Origin: Gemmatimonadota bacterium | Lineage (GTDB): Bacteria; Gemmatimonadota; Gemmatimonadetes; Longimicrobiales; Gaopeijiaceae | NCBI GenBank assembly: GCA_009692205.1 | Contig: SHZR01000007.1 | Location: 1 to 64,000 of the forward strand | Length of the DNA stretch: 64,000 bases | Reading direction: 5' to 3' | Position numbers and translations under genes: made by a program | Shown: piece by piece, positions 16,389-25,578 of the stretch | Layout: the number at the start of each line of letters is the position of its first letter | How positions within the stretch are numbered: position 1 is the first letter of the stretch | Notes under the pieces: model-generated | Database searches by the model: none | What the model was told of the DNA's origin: nothing | The model's input: only the letters and a program-made list of their open reading frames with translations

Positions 16389-17784
16389 ATGGGACCCGTG
16401 TCGGAGCGCTACCGAAAGCCCAGCACGAGTGTCCTCGACCTGATCGGTTGGACGCCGCTCGTGCGGCTCAACGCGGTGACCGACGGGGCGCGAACGCCCG
16501 TCTACGGGAAGTGCGAGTTCGTGGGGCCGGGCGGGTCGGTGAAGGACCGCATCGGCGTCGCGATGATCGAAGCCGCCGAGGCCGCGAGCACGCTCCAGCC
16601 GGGCGGCACGATCGTGGAAGCGACGAGCGGCAACACGGGGATCGCGCTCGCGATCGCGGCGTCGCTCAAGGGCTATCGCTGCGTCTTCACGATGCCCGAC
16701 AAGATGAGCCATGAGAAGGTGAAGCTGCTGCGCGCGTTCGGCGCCGAGGTCATCATCACGCCGACCGCGGTTCCGCCGGATCATCCGGACCACTACTTGC
16801 AGAAGGCGCGTAGCATCACCGCAGCGACCCCGGGCGCGGTGATGGCGGACCAGTTCTACAACCAGGCGAACCCCGATGCGCACTTCCGCACGACGGGCCC
16901 CGAGATCTGGGAGCAGACCGAGGGTCGCGTCACGCACTTCGTCGCGTCGGCCGGGACCGGTGGGACGATCACTGGGGTCGGCCGCTACCTCAAGCAGCGG
17001 AATCCCCCGGTGCGCATCGTCGGCATCGATCCGGAAGACTCATTGATCGGCCCGTTCTTCAACACAGGCAAGCGCATCGAGGGCCACCCCTACAAGGTCG
17101 AGGGGATCGGCAACGACAAGATTCCGGGGGCGCTCGACCTGTCGGTGGTGGACGAGTACCGCACGTTCTCCGATGGGGAGGCATTCCGCATGGGCCACCG
17201 GCTCGCTCGTGAGGAGGGGCTCTTCACGGGCGGATCCGCGGGGCTGATGGTGCACGGCGCGGTCGCGCTCGCGCACGAGCTCGACGACCCCGATGCGCTC
17301 ATCGTCACGCTTCTGTGTGACTGGGGGAGAGCATTACCTGAGCAAGATGTACGACGACGATTGGATGCGGGAGAACGGGTTCCTCGAGCGCCCGCGCCGC
17401 ACGAGCGTCGCCGAGATGCTCGCGGCGAAGGAGCAGCGCGTGGGCGACCTGATCACCGTGAAACCCTCGACGCCGATCCGCATGGCGCTCTCGACACTCA
17501 CTGCGCATGATATCGGCCAGCTCCCCGTCGTGCTCGAAGGCGAGTGCGTGGGCTCACTGACCGAGACGCGGCGCATGAAGCTCGTCATCGACGAGCCCGA
17601 GCTGCTGAGCAAGTCGGTGGATACGGTCATGGGAGCGCCGTTCCCGGTGCTGGACGGCCACGTGGACTCCGAGGAGATCATGCACATCATGAAGCGAGGG
17701 AACCCTGCGTGCCTCGTGCGACAGGACGGAAAGCTCGTCGGCATCGTCACGCGTTACGACGTCGTGCGGGTGCTCACGGCATGA
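16389..17784 (+). pseudogene. Cystathionine beta-synthase, interrupted by a single-base frameshift
   Basis: Two adjacent frames together give one normal enzyme of about 464 residues. The first part is the PLP domain: GGSVKDRIG with Schiff-base Lys52, EATSGNTG (78-84) for substrate, SAGTGGTITG for the PLP phosphate. The family then reads on as 'D.G..YLSKM.DD.WM'; that sequence lies in the +1 frame (GEHYLSKMYDDDWMRENGFL), followed by two CBS domains ending at 17784. The shift is in the GGGGG run at 17323-17327: one G fewer restores Trp-Gly-Glu-His. Without repair the first frame ends at 17510 with an unrelated tail. Sequencing error is the likeliest cause; a true mutation would remove the CBS regulatory module but leave the catalytic domain. 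Confidence 0.85.
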
Positions 17785-17794
17785 GGGCCTTCGC

Positions 17795-18811
17795 ATGAGG
17801 ATCGCCGTGCTGATGGGCGGCACGTCTGACGAGCGCGCGGTATCGCTCTCCTCCGGCGTGGAGGTATCGCGCGCGCTCCGCGAGGCGGGGCACGAGGTCG
17901 TCGCCGTCGACACCGTGCGCGGCGTGCTCGCCCCGCGGGAGGAGGATCTGCTCCGCCAAGGGGGCGTCCGCCGTGCGCCGCCGACGCCCGAGGAGCTCGG
18001 CGGGCTCGACGAGAGCAACACTGTCGCGCTCACGCGCGACCCGGCGTTGGGCGCCATCGATGTGTTCTTCGTGGCGCTGCACGGCGGGAGCGGCGAGGAC
18101 GGGACCGTGCAGGCGCTGCTCGACATCGCGGGCGTCCCCTACACGGGCAGCGACCGGCTCGGCTGTTCTCTCGCCATGGACAAGGAGGTGAGCAAGCGCC
18201 TCTTCCGCGACGCGGGGATCCCGACGCCGATGTGGATGACGGGGACCCCGACGCCCGAGGAGGTCGAGCGCCGACTCGGGTTGCCGGTCATCGTGAAGGT
18301 GGCGTCGGGAGGATCGTCCCTACGGCTCGTCCTCGCGCACGACCGTTCCGAGCTCGAGCGCGCGATCGAGGAGAGCCGGACCTGGAACGACCTCGTGCTC
18401 TTCGAGCAGTACCACAAGGGTCGCGAGCTCACGGTGGGCGTCGTCGGCGGGCGGGCGCTCCCGGTCGGCGAGATCATCCCGGCGCACGAGCTCTTCGACT
18501 ACGAGTGCAAGTACCAGCCGGGCCTCGCCGAGGAGATCTTCCCGGCAGATATCGACACCGAGCTGGCGCAGCGGGTCCAGCGGCTCGCCGTGCAGGCCCA
18601 CAACGCACTCCGCCTGCGGGAATACTCGCGCATCGACTTCATCGTGGATGGGGACGGGGTGCCGTGGTGCCTCGAGGCGAACGCCTGTCCGGGCATGACC
18701 GCCAACAGTCTGCTCCCCAAGGCGGCGCGGGCGGCCGGCATCAAGTTTCCCCAACTCTGCGATCAGATCGCGGGGCTCGCGCGGACGCGGTACTCGGCCC
18801 ATTCTACCTGA
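17795..18811 (+). CDS. ddl: D-alanine--D-alanine ligase
   Basis: 338-residue ATP-grasp enzyme joining two D-Ala for peptidoglycan precursors. Visible motifs: VLMGGTSDERAVSLSSG at the start, ALHGGSGEDGTVQALLDIAG, YTGSDRLGCSLAMDKEVSK, the ATP-binding loop IVKVASGGSS, EIIPAHELFDYECKY and the metal-binding CLEANACPGMT. The glycine-rich loop lacks the usual GS-x-G-V ending (SLRL instead), a mild deviation. The next gene is rhomboid, 87 bases downstream. Confidence 0.93.
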   Translation: MRIAVLMGGTSDERAVSLSSGVEVSRALREAGHEVVAVDTVRGVLAPREEDLLRQGGVRRAPPTPEELGGLDESNTVALTRDPALGAIDVFFVALHGGSGEDGTVQALLDIAGVPYTGSDRLGCSLAMDKEVSKRLFRDAGIPTPMWMTGTPTPEEVERRLGLPVIVKVASGGSSLRLVLAHDRSELERAIEESRTWNDLVLFEQYHKGRELTVGVVGGRALPVGEIIPAHELFDYECKYQPGLAEEIFPADIDTELAQRVQRLAVQAHNALRLREYSRIDFIVDGDGVPWCLEANACPGMTANSLLPKAARAAGIKFPQLCDQIAGLARTRYSAHST

Positions 18812-18898
18812 GGTCTCCGCGCCGGCCGAAGACCCCGATAGGAACCCACCCCGCGGGCCGGGTGTTGGAGCCGGCATACCCTCCAGGCAGATGTAGAC

Positions 18899-19735
18899 AT
18901 GGCGTACGCATCCAGGGAATTCGGTCTCAGCTTCATGCTCACCCCGATCGTGAAGCGCCTGCTGATCGCGAACGTGGTCGTCTTCTTCCTGACCATGGCC
19001 GTGGGTCAGGGGCTCATGTTCGAGTGGTTCGCCTTCCAGCCCGGGAAGCTGATCCTCCGGCCGTGGGGCCCGCTCACCTACATGTTCCTGCACGTCGACA
19101 TCTGGCACCTCGTCGTGAACATGCTGGTGTTGTTCTTCTTCGGGCCGCCGCTCGAGAGCAGGTGGGGAGGGCGCGAGTTCCTGCGCTTCTTCGCCGTGTG
19201 TGGGCTGGGCGGGGTGGCGCTGAGCTTCCTGTTCCAGCCCGACTGGATCGTGGGCGCGTCGGCTGCGACCTATGGGCTCATGCTCGCGTTCGCGATGAAC
19301 TGGCCGACCGTGCCCATCTACGTCTGGGGCATCTTCCCGGTGCAGGCGCGGTACCTCGTCGGCTTCCTGTTCGTGGTGACGCTCTGGAGCGCCGGGCCAG
19401 GCGCCCAGGGGAGCAGCGTCGCTCACTTCGCCCACCTCGGCGGACTGTTGAGCGGCTTCCTCTACCTGAAGGCGGATTGGCGTCCCGGTGAGCGGCTGAA
19501 GCAGATGCAGCGCTCCGCGACGCGCAGGCGCCGACTGGCGATCGTGCCGCGCGGCGCGAACGTCGACGAACAGCGCGCTGTGCAAACGCCGGGGAAGCGA
19601 GTGCGCGAAGACGCGGGGCTCTACGACCGCGTGGACGCGGTGCTCGACAAGATCTCAGCCGAGGGCATGGCTTCGCTCACGGCCGAGGAACTCAGGCTGC
19701 TCGACGAAGTCTCGAAGCGCCACCGCAGCAACTAG
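18899..19735 (+). CDS. Rhomboid-family intramembrane serine protease
   Basis: 278 residues, about six membrane helices. The rhomboid signature is present: HVDIWHLVVNM (His/Asn of TM2), the active serine in VGASAATYGL (Ser121; families usually have GASGA) and the catalytic His in the HFAHLGGLLSG helix (176-186). Residues after about 190 form a basic, soluble extension ending in a helical AEELRLLDEVSKRHRSN, not part of the core. Such proteases cleave membrane proteins within the bilayer; the substrate is unknown. Confidence 0.9.
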   Translation: MAYASREFGLSFMLTPIVKRLLIANVVVFFLTMAVGQGLMFEWFAFQPGKLILRPWGPLTYMFLHVDIWHLVVNMLVLFFFGPPLESRWGGREFLRFFAVCGLGGVALSFLFQPDWIVGASAATYGLMLAFAMNWPTVPIYVWGIFPVQARYLVGFLFVVTLWSAGPGAQGSSVAHFAHLGGLLSGFLYLKADWRPGERLKQMQRSATRRRRLAIVPRGANVDEQRAVQTPGKRVREDAGLYDRVDAVLDKISAEGMASLTAEELRLLDEVSKRHRSN

Positions 19736-19795
19736 CAGCAGCAGTTAGCAGATAGGCGCCGCGCACCGCGGCCCCGTGCCCTTTTCGCCGACACC

Positions 19796-22036
19796 GTGAG
19801 GAAGATGATGAAGCCGATGGGTAGAGTGGCCGCGTTGTGCGGAGTTTCGCTCCTGGTCGCCTGCGCGGGAGGCTCGGCGCCGGCCGCCGCGCCCGCGCCG
19901 GCCCCCGCGCCCGCGCCGGCCCCCGCTCCGGTGGAGGCTCCGCGCCCGTTCGTCTACGGAGTCGACCTGGACACGGTTCGCGCGGGTCCGTTCGACCAGG
20001 GCAAGATGTGGACGTTCGACGAGCCGCCCGTCGAGTACTTCGCCGACACGTACGGTCTGCGCCTCGACGAAGCCTGGTTCGAGCGCGCTCGGCTCGGCGC
20101 GCTCCGGCTCTCGAACTGCTCGGCCTCGTTGGTATCGCCGAACGGCCTCGTGCTGACGAACCACCACTGCGCGAGGGAGTTCCTCTCTGCGGTGTCGCGC
20201 CCGGGCGAATCGCTGCTCGACAATGGATTCACGGCGCGCGACCTCGCCGACGAGCGCGAGCTCGAAGACTTCCAGGCCGACCAGCTCGTCGAGATCGTGG
20301 ATGTCACGGACGAGGTGAACAGCGCGCTTGACGCGCTGCCGGCGGCTGACCGCGCCGACGCGCGCGCGAGCCTGCTCGACGAGATCGAGGAGCGGATCCT
20401 CGCGCAGCGCGGAGGCGAGAGCTCCGGCTTCGTCGTCGAGATGATCTCGCTCTACAACGGGGGGCGCACGTCGGCCTACGTCTTCCGTCGCTACACGCAC
20501 GCGAAGATCGTCGCGGCTCCCGAGCTCCAGATCGGCTTCTTCGGAGGCGATCCGGACAACTTCACGTACCCGCGCTACAACCTCGACTTCTCGCTCCTCC
20601 GGCTGTACGGCGACGACGACCGGCCGCTCTCGACCGACACGTACTTCCCGTTCGACGACGACGGCCTCGAGGAGGGTGACCCGATCTTCATCGTCGGGAA
20701 CCCGGGGTCGACCAGCCGTCTGCAGACGGTGGCGGAGCTCGAGTTCCGTCGCGACGTCAGCGACCGGGGCGTGGTCGAGCTGCTCCGCACACGCATGGAG
20801 GCGATCGATGGCTTCATCCAACGTTTCCCGACCGAGGCCGAGGCGCGCGACCTGCGCAACACGTACTTCAGTCTGTCGAACTCGTTGAAGGCGTACCGGG
20901 GGCAGGTATCAGGGCTGGAGGATCCGATCGTGATCGCGCGCCGCATGGACACCGACCGGCAGTTCCAGGCCGCGATCGACGCGGATCCAGAGCTGCGCAC
21001 GCGCTACGGCACGCTCATCGGGCGCATGGCGGAGCTCCAGGACCAGAAGCGCGAGCAGGCGGCCGGCTTCGGGGCCTTCCTCGCCATGAGGAGCACCGAC
21101 CTCGAGTCGGCGACGCTGCATCGCGCGCTGCTTGGGTACCAGATCGTGAGCGCTCGCCAGAACGGCACGCCGGCCGGAGCGGTGCAGGAGTTGGTGGACG
21201 AGCTTCTCGCCGTGCCCCAGCAGCACCCCGAGCTCGACCGCGCGCTCATGCAGGAGCGGTTCCGTGACTTCGTGCGCTTCTACGGCGCGGACTCACCGCT
21301 CGTCACCGGCGTGCTCGGCGGTATGAGCGTCGAGGCGCGCGCCGCGGCGGTGCAGGGTGGGTCGGCGCTCGCGGACTCGGCGCGGGCCGCGGCGGCCGTC
21401 CAAGGCCCCGGCCTCACCATGGCGGATCCGGCGCTCGCGATCGTGCGAGCGTATCTGCCCCCGTTCATCGAGTTTCAGCAGACCGCGGGCGGGATCTTCC
21501 CCGAGGAGGGCGAGATCGCGGCCGAGCTGGGGCGCGCGCGCTTCGAGGTCTACGGGACCGCGGTGCCCCCAGACGCGACGTTCTCGCTCCGCATCGCGGA
21601 CGGCGTGGTCACGGGCTACGAGTACAACGGCACGATCGCGCCGGTGTTCACGACCTTCTACGGCGTCTACGACCGCCACTACTCCTTCCCCGGCAATTCC
21701 GACTGGGCGCTACCGACGAAGTGGGAAGGTCCTCCGGCGGGGCTCAACCTCTCGACGCCGTTCAATTTCGTGTCGACCGCCGACATCATCGGCGGCAACT
21801 CGGGATCTCCCGTGCTCGACCAGGAGCTCGAGGTCGTGGGCGTGGTCTTCGACGGCAACATCGAGAGTCTGCCCGGCGACTACATCTACCTGCCGGAGAG
21901 GAACCGCTCGGTCACGGTCGACGTGCGGGCGATTCTGGAGTCGCTCGACGTGATCTACGACGCGGATCGCTTGGTGCTCGAGCTCACCAGCGGACGCCTC
22001 GTCGAGACCGAGCGGGAGGCCGACCAGGGGCGCTGA
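19796..22036 (+). CDS. S46-family serine dipeptidyl-peptidase, lipoprotein
   Basis: 746 residues from GTG 19796; ATG 19805 and 19808 are alternatives. A lipobox-like LVAC (Cys23) is followed by an Ala-Pro repeat linker (about 29-47), then the S46 domain: SLVSPNGLVLTNHHC with the catalytic His, long helical insert, and GGNSGSPVLDQELEVVGVVF with the nucleophilic Ser. The S46 family (DPP7/DPP11) removes dipeptides from the N-terminus of extracellular peptides and is common in proteolytic, amino-acid-using bacteria. Envelope location is expected. Single gene with spacers on both sides. Confidence 0.92.
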   Translation: MRKMMKPMGRVAALCGVSLLVACAGGSAPAAAPAPAPAPAPAPAPVEAPRPFVYGVDLDTVRAGPFDQGKMWTFDEPPVEYFADTYGLRLDEAWFERARLGALRLSNCSASLVSPNGLVLTNHHCAREFLSAVSRPGESLLDNGFTARDLADERELEDFQADQLVEIVDVTDEVNSALDALPAADRADARASLLDEIEERILAQRGGESSGFVVEMISLYNGGRTSAYVFRRYTHAKIVAAPELQIGFFGGDPDNFTYPRYNLDFSLLRLYGDDDRPLSTDTYFPFDDDGLEEGDPIFIVGNPGSTSRLQTVAELEFRRDVSDRGVVELLRTRMEAIDGFIQRFPTEAEARDLRNTYFSLSNSLKAYRGQVSGLEDPIVIARRMDTDRQFQAAIDADPELRTRYGTLIGRMAELQDQKREQAAGFGAFLAMRSTDLESATLHRALLGYQIVSARQNGTPAGAVQELVDELLAVPQQHPELDRALMQERFRDFVRFYGADSPLVTGVLGGMSVEARAAAVQGGSALADSARAAAAVQGPGLTMADPALAIVRAYLPPFIEFQQTAGGIFPEEGEIAAELGRARFEVYGTAVPPDATFSLRIADGVVTGYEYNGTIAPVFTTFYGVYDRHYSFPGNSDWALPTKWEGPPAGLNLSTPFNFVSTADIIGGNSGSPVLDQELEVVGVVFDGNIESLPGDYIYLPERNRSVTVDVRAILESLDVIYDADRLVLELTSGRLVETEREADQGR

Positions 22037-22132
22037 GCCGGGGGCGAACAGCGGAGGAGCTTTCGTCCTGGAGAAGGAAGACGCACCTTCGCGCGTAGCG
22101 GGGGAAGATAGACCCGAACCAGGAGGAGTCCG

Positions 22133-22971
22133 ATGGCGGGTAGCTTCTCGAACAGTTTCGCCTTGGTCAAAGCCAGCGCCAACGTCCTGCGCCTCGACAA
22201 GGAGCTGATGGTCTTCCCCCTCATGTCGGGGGTGGCCACGATCCTCGTCGCCGCCAGCTTCATCGCACCGATCTTCATGATTGGGCCCGAGATCTTCGTC
22301 GAGGGAGAGATGCCGAGCTACGCCGCGTACGTGTTCGGCTTTTTGTTCTACCTCGTCCAGTACACCGTGATCTTCTTTTTCAACGCCGCGCTCGTGGGTG
22401 CCGCGCTGATCCGGCTGGACGGTGGCGACCCCACGGTCAGCGACGGGCTCGCGATCGCGTCGAAGCGCATGGGCTCGATCATCGGGTACGCAGCCATCGC
22501 CGCCACCGTGGGTATGGTGCTCCGCTTCATCGCCGAGCGCACGGGCTTCCTAGGCAAGATCGTCGTCGGCTTCATCGGTCTGGCGTGGACGCTCACCACG
22601 TATCTGACCGTTCCGATTATGGTGACGAAGGATATCGGTCCGATCGATGCCGTGAAGGAAAGCATTGCGATCTTCAAGCGGACCTGGGGCGAGCAGATGG
22701 TCGGGAACTTCGGAATCGGGTGGGCCGTGGCGCTCATGGCCATCTCGTGGACCGTCGTCTCGTGCGTGCTGCTCTTCCTTATGGCCGCAGGGGGCCCCGT
22801 GTTCGTGATCCCCATCGTGGGCATCATGGTGCTCGGCTACACTTCCTGGCCCTGTTCGCGTCGGCCATGAACGGCATCTACACGGCAGCGCTCTATCGCT
22901 ACGCGATCGCCGGCGAAGTGGGCTATTTCGACGCCGACATCATGGGTAACGCGTTCCGTCCCAAGAAGTAA
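22133..22971 (+). pseudogene. DUF6159-like membrane protein, frameshifted near its end
   Basis: The first frame (ATG 22133 behind AGGAGG) gives a polytopic membrane protein of about five helices (MSGVATILVAASFIAPIFMI, FLFYLVQYTVIFFFNAALVG and others) with the family motif GPIDAVKESIAIFKRTWGEQ. It runs out of frame at about 22841-22846, ending at 22870 as WPCSRRP. The expected C-terminus, ASAMNGIYTAALYRYAIAGE followed by VGYFD and FRPKK, continues in another frame to 22971. One missing base in CTACACTTCCTGG explains it; the restored protein would be 279 residues. Function of the family is unknown. Confidence 0.75.
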
Positions 22972-23075
22972 CACGTAGTGTAAGGAGGTGCCTTGCCGCC
23001 AGCAGGCGGCATCTCTACAATCCGGGTCCCCCCCCACCGTGGGCGCGCTGCTCGGCGCCCTGGGGAACGGAATAG

Positions 23076-23177
23076 CGGGCCCGCCGCTCCTCGACTTCGG
23101 TCGAGGCGGCGCCCGAGCACATCACGCAGAAGGTCAAACAGGAGAGAGAGGCCGCCGACGCCTCAAAGTCCGCATGA
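23076..23177 (+). pseudogene. Orphan C-terminal tail overlapping proC
   Basis: A 33-codon open stretch with coding-like G/C third positions ends in EHITQKVKQEREAADASKSA and a TGA that overlaps the proC ATG by four bases, as in coupled operon genes. No start codon lies between it and the in-frame TAG at 23073. It may be the end of a frameshifted or truncated gene that once preceded proC. Nothing else was recognised in the 22972-23173 spacer. Confidence 0.3.
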
Positions 23178-23977
23178 CGAAGCTCGCCGTATTGGGTGGA
23201 GGAAACCTCGGACGCGCGCTGGCCCTCGGGTGGGTGGGCGCGGGCCGCTTCAAGCCCTCCGACATTCGCGTTACGCGACGTCAGGCGGACAAGCTGCAGG
23301 ATCTAGCGGAGCGTGGGTTCGTGACGGGTGGCGACAACGCCGCGGCGATCCGTGACGCGGAGCTGATCGTGCTTGCCGTCCAGCCCCAGCAGCTCGACGC
23401 GCTTCTCGCCGACATCTCTGGCGGGCTCGACGAGCGCCGCCATCGATTGATCTCGGTTGTGACCGGCGTATCCATCTCGCAGATTCGCAAGCGTATCGGG
23501 ACGCGCGTCCCGCTCGTGCTCGCCATGCCGAACACCGCCGTGGCGATCGGGGAGTCCATGACGTGCCTCGCGGCGGGCGAGGAGTCGGAGAAGGCGCTCG
23601 CCGAGGCCACCGGCCTGTTCGACCTGGTCGGCCGCACGCTCGTGATCCAGGAGGAGATGATGGCGCCCGCGACCGCGCTCTGCGCGTGCGGCGTCGCGTT
23701 CTTCCTGCGCTGCGTCCGCGCGGCGTCGCAGGGCGGCATCGAGATCGGCTTCCACCCCGAGGACGCGCTGTTGCTGGCGAGCCAGACCGCGCGCGGCGCG
23801 GCTTCGCTGAGCCTGGTGGAAGGGGCGCATCCGGAAGAGGAGATCGACCGGGTGACCACGCCCCGCGGATGCACCATCGTGGGTCTCAATGAGATGGAGC
23901 ACCGCGGCCTGAGCTCCGCGCTCATCAAGGGGCTCATCGTATCGGCGCGGGCGGCGGAGGGGCTGTACACGGACTGA
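23174..23977 (+). CDS. proC: Pyrroline-5-carboxylate reductase
   Basis: 267 residues, catalysing the last step of proline synthesis with NAD(P)H. The Rossmann motif VLGGGNLGRALALGW opens the protein, AELIVLAVQP marks the dinucleotide domain, and VLAMPNTAVAIGESMTCLA is the family's conserved middle. The C-terminal helical dimer domain has GGIEIGFHPEDALLLASQTA and TPRGCTIVGLNEMEHRGL. ATG 23174 is chosen because the upstream frame extension is not conserved in style. Confidence 0.92.
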   Translation: MTKLAVLGGGNLGRALALGWVGAGRFKPSDIRVTRRQADKLQDLAERGFVTGGDNAAAIRDAELIVLAVQPQQLDALLADISGGLDERRHRLISVVTGVSISQIRKRIGTRVPLVLAMPNTAVAIGESMTCLAAGEESEKALAEATGLFDLVGRTLVIQEEMMAPATALCACGVAFFLRCVRAASQGGIEIGFHPEDALLLASQTARGAASLSLVEGAHPEEEIDRVTTPRGCTIVGLNEMEHRGLSSALIKGLIVSARAAEGLYTD

Positions 23978-24028
23978 GGGGACCCCGGATCCGCGATAGT
24001 GCGGCCTCCTTGGAGATTTTCAAGGATC

Positions 24029-24136
24029 GAGTACGATGCCACCACGGGCGGCGAGCGGTTCACCGTGGTGCGTCCGGTAGGCGGCGAGGTGCAGAGCGAG
24101 TTGGTCCTCGTGCTGAACTTCTTCGAGGGGAGCTGA
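24029..24136 (+). pseudogene. C-terminal fragment of a TolB-like/kinase-linked propeller protein
   Basis: 36 codons read EYDATTGGERFTVVRPV then SELVLVLNFFEGS and stop at 24134-24136. This is the closing motif ('YDV..DG.RFL...... i.vvlNW..eL') of WD40-like propellers found alone or behind Ser/Thr kinase domains. No start codon or upstream propeller sequence exists, so only the last blade survives. The surrounding 23978-24161 holds nothing else. Confidence 0.55.
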
Positions 24137-24161
24137 GGGCGCGGGTCCCTTGACCACACAG

Positions 24162-24194
24162 AGCCCCGCTCGAGGTGACGCCTCGGGCGGGGCT
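24162..24194 (+). terminator. Hairpin, first of a convergent terminator pair
   Basis: AGCCCCGCTCGAGG (24162-24175) pairs with CCTCGGGCGGGGCT (24181-24194) with one wobble and a five-base loop, followed by TCC. It lies between the proC side and the convergent NHL gene. Confidence 0.6.
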
Positions 24195-24203
24195 TCCGGC
24201 CGC

Positions 24204-24238
24204 TCAGGGGCTTCGGGCCATCAGCCCGAAGCCCCTGA
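24204..24238 (-). terminator. Hairpin, second of a convergent terminator pair
   Basis: TCAGGGGCTTCGGGC (24204-24218) pairs perfectly with 24224-24238. It starts eight bases past the stop of the minus-strand NHL gene, so it most likely terminates that transcript. Confidence 0.65.
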
Positions 24239-24245
24239 AAGCGCT

Positions 24246-25265
24246 TCAACTCGGGAAGGTGATCTTCGCGATGTTCCACATGGAGCAGGAGCCCCTGTAG
24301 AGGACATTGTCGTTGTCGGCGTGGAGCGAGTGAATGAGGCAACCTGTCTGGCCGTGGCCCAAGGCGGTCTGAGCCCAGTCGATCAGATTCCCGTCATGGT
24401 TGAGGCGATAGATCTTGCCGTCGCCGTCACCGGAGTAGATGTATCTCGGCGTTACCTGGATCGTCCAGGGCGCACCGATGCCGGTGATGTATCGCTCGAA
24501 GTTCAGGTCATAGTCGAAGACCTGGATGCGACGGTTGCCGCGGTCCGCGACGTAGACGTGACCATACCCCGCCGCGATGCCGTGCACGGTATTGAACTGG
24601 CCGTCTCCGCTTCCGAACGTGCCGAACTCTTTCAGCCATGTGCCGTCCTTCGCGAGCTTCACGACCCGCGAATTGTTGTAGCCGTCGGAGATGAAGATGC
24701 TGCCGTCGGGGCCGAAGGCGACGTCGGTCGGGCGGTTGTAGGTGCCCACCCCGGCCCGCGGGCGCTCCCCCTCGGGTTCGTGGGCGCCGTGCTCGACGTA
24801 CTCCTCCCACCAGTCGATCGATTCCGGCTTGCGGCCTAGATTCATCGTTATCAGGCCCGTCGGATCGACCTTCATGACCATGTTGGAGCCTTCGTCCACG
24901 ACCCAGACATTCTGCTCAGGGTCGACGCGCACGGTGTGGGCGAAGGACAGGCCGTAGGCGTTCGGGATCCATTCCTTCACGAAGTTCAGGTTCTGGTCGA
25001 ACTCGAACAGCTTGGCCGCATTCCCGCCGCGGGACGAGCCGCTCCAGCCGGTGCGAGAGAAGACGAACAGGTGCCCGGCGGCATTTCGCGTAACGCCCTC
25101 GGTTTCACCCAGCGTCTCGCCCGGGATGCGCAGCGGCAGGATCTCCTCGGTGACCCTGACCTCCGGGCCGGCCGGCCGCTGGGCCGCACCCCTGCCCTGG
25201 GCAAGAAGCTGGGTAGAACTGGCGGCCAGTAAGAACAGGCCAAGGGCGGCTTCTGATCTTTTCAT
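24246..25265 (-). CDS. Secreted NHL-repeat beta-propeller (PAL-like) protein
   Basis: 339 residues with an N-terminal signal peptide (ALGLFLLAASSTQLLAQ). The body repeats NHL blades: LFVFSRTGWSGSSRGG, VRVDPEQNVWVVDEGSNMVM, VAFGPDGSIFISDGYNNSRV, GHVYVADRGNRRIQVFDYD. This is the six-bladed peptidyl-alpha-hydroxyglycine amidating lyase-like architecture, in the periplasm or outside. The ligands and substrate are not determined. Transcription diverges from sdhCAB across 25266-25578 and converges on proC. Confidence 0.82.
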   Translation of the reverse strand: MKRSEAALGLFLLAASSTQLLAQGRGAAQRPAGPEVRVTEEILPLRIPGETLGETEGVTRNAAGHLFVFSRTGWSGSSRGGNAAKLFEFDQNLNFVKEWIPNAYGLSFAHTVRVDPEQNVWVVDEGSNMVMKVDPTGLITMNLGRKPESIDWWEEYVEHGAHEPEGERPRAGVGTYNRPTDVAFGPDGSIFISDGYNNSRVVKLAKDGTWLKEFGTFGSGDGQFNTVHGIAAGYGHVYVADRGNRRIQVFDYDLNFERYITGIGAPWTIQVTPRYIYSGDGDGKIYRLNHDGNLIDWAQTALGHGQTGCLIHSLHADNDNVLYRGSCSMWNIAKITFPS

Positions 25266-25578
25266 GCGTTTCTCCAGGGATGTGGTGCCGTCGACGGTAC
25301 CGGTCTAACCTGCCGGGGAGCGCGCTGCTCAACCCCAGTGACGTGTAATCCTACAGCCTGCAGCCCCGCGTCGCGAGGGAGCCACCGCCATATGACGTTC
25401 GTTGGGGACGTCCTCGACAGATGGGACGTGCCGTCGCGATCGGTCGACCGGGCGGCGACGTTCGCCATCGCTCGCGCCGGTTGCCGTCTACCTCGCGGGC
25501 CGCATATTTCGGCGGCCTCGCGCCGGGACCCGCCCACTTCGGCCTCCCGAGCGCGCTTGAACGTCCAAGGGGGATTCG
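25266..25578. promoter_or_regulatory. Divergent intergenic region, NHL protein / sdhCAB
   Basis: 313 bases between two divergent genes with no coding frame I would defend. It must contain the sdh promoter and that of the NHL gene. I saw no convincing -35/-10 pair, operator or riboswitch; AAGGGGGATTCG just before 25579 is a fair ribosome site for sdhC. Confidence 0.5.

Noticed and set aside
19880-19935. Short tandem repeat (GCGCCGGCCCCC-like)
   Set aside because: It encodes an Ala-Pro linker in the S46 lipoprotein and is explained by that.
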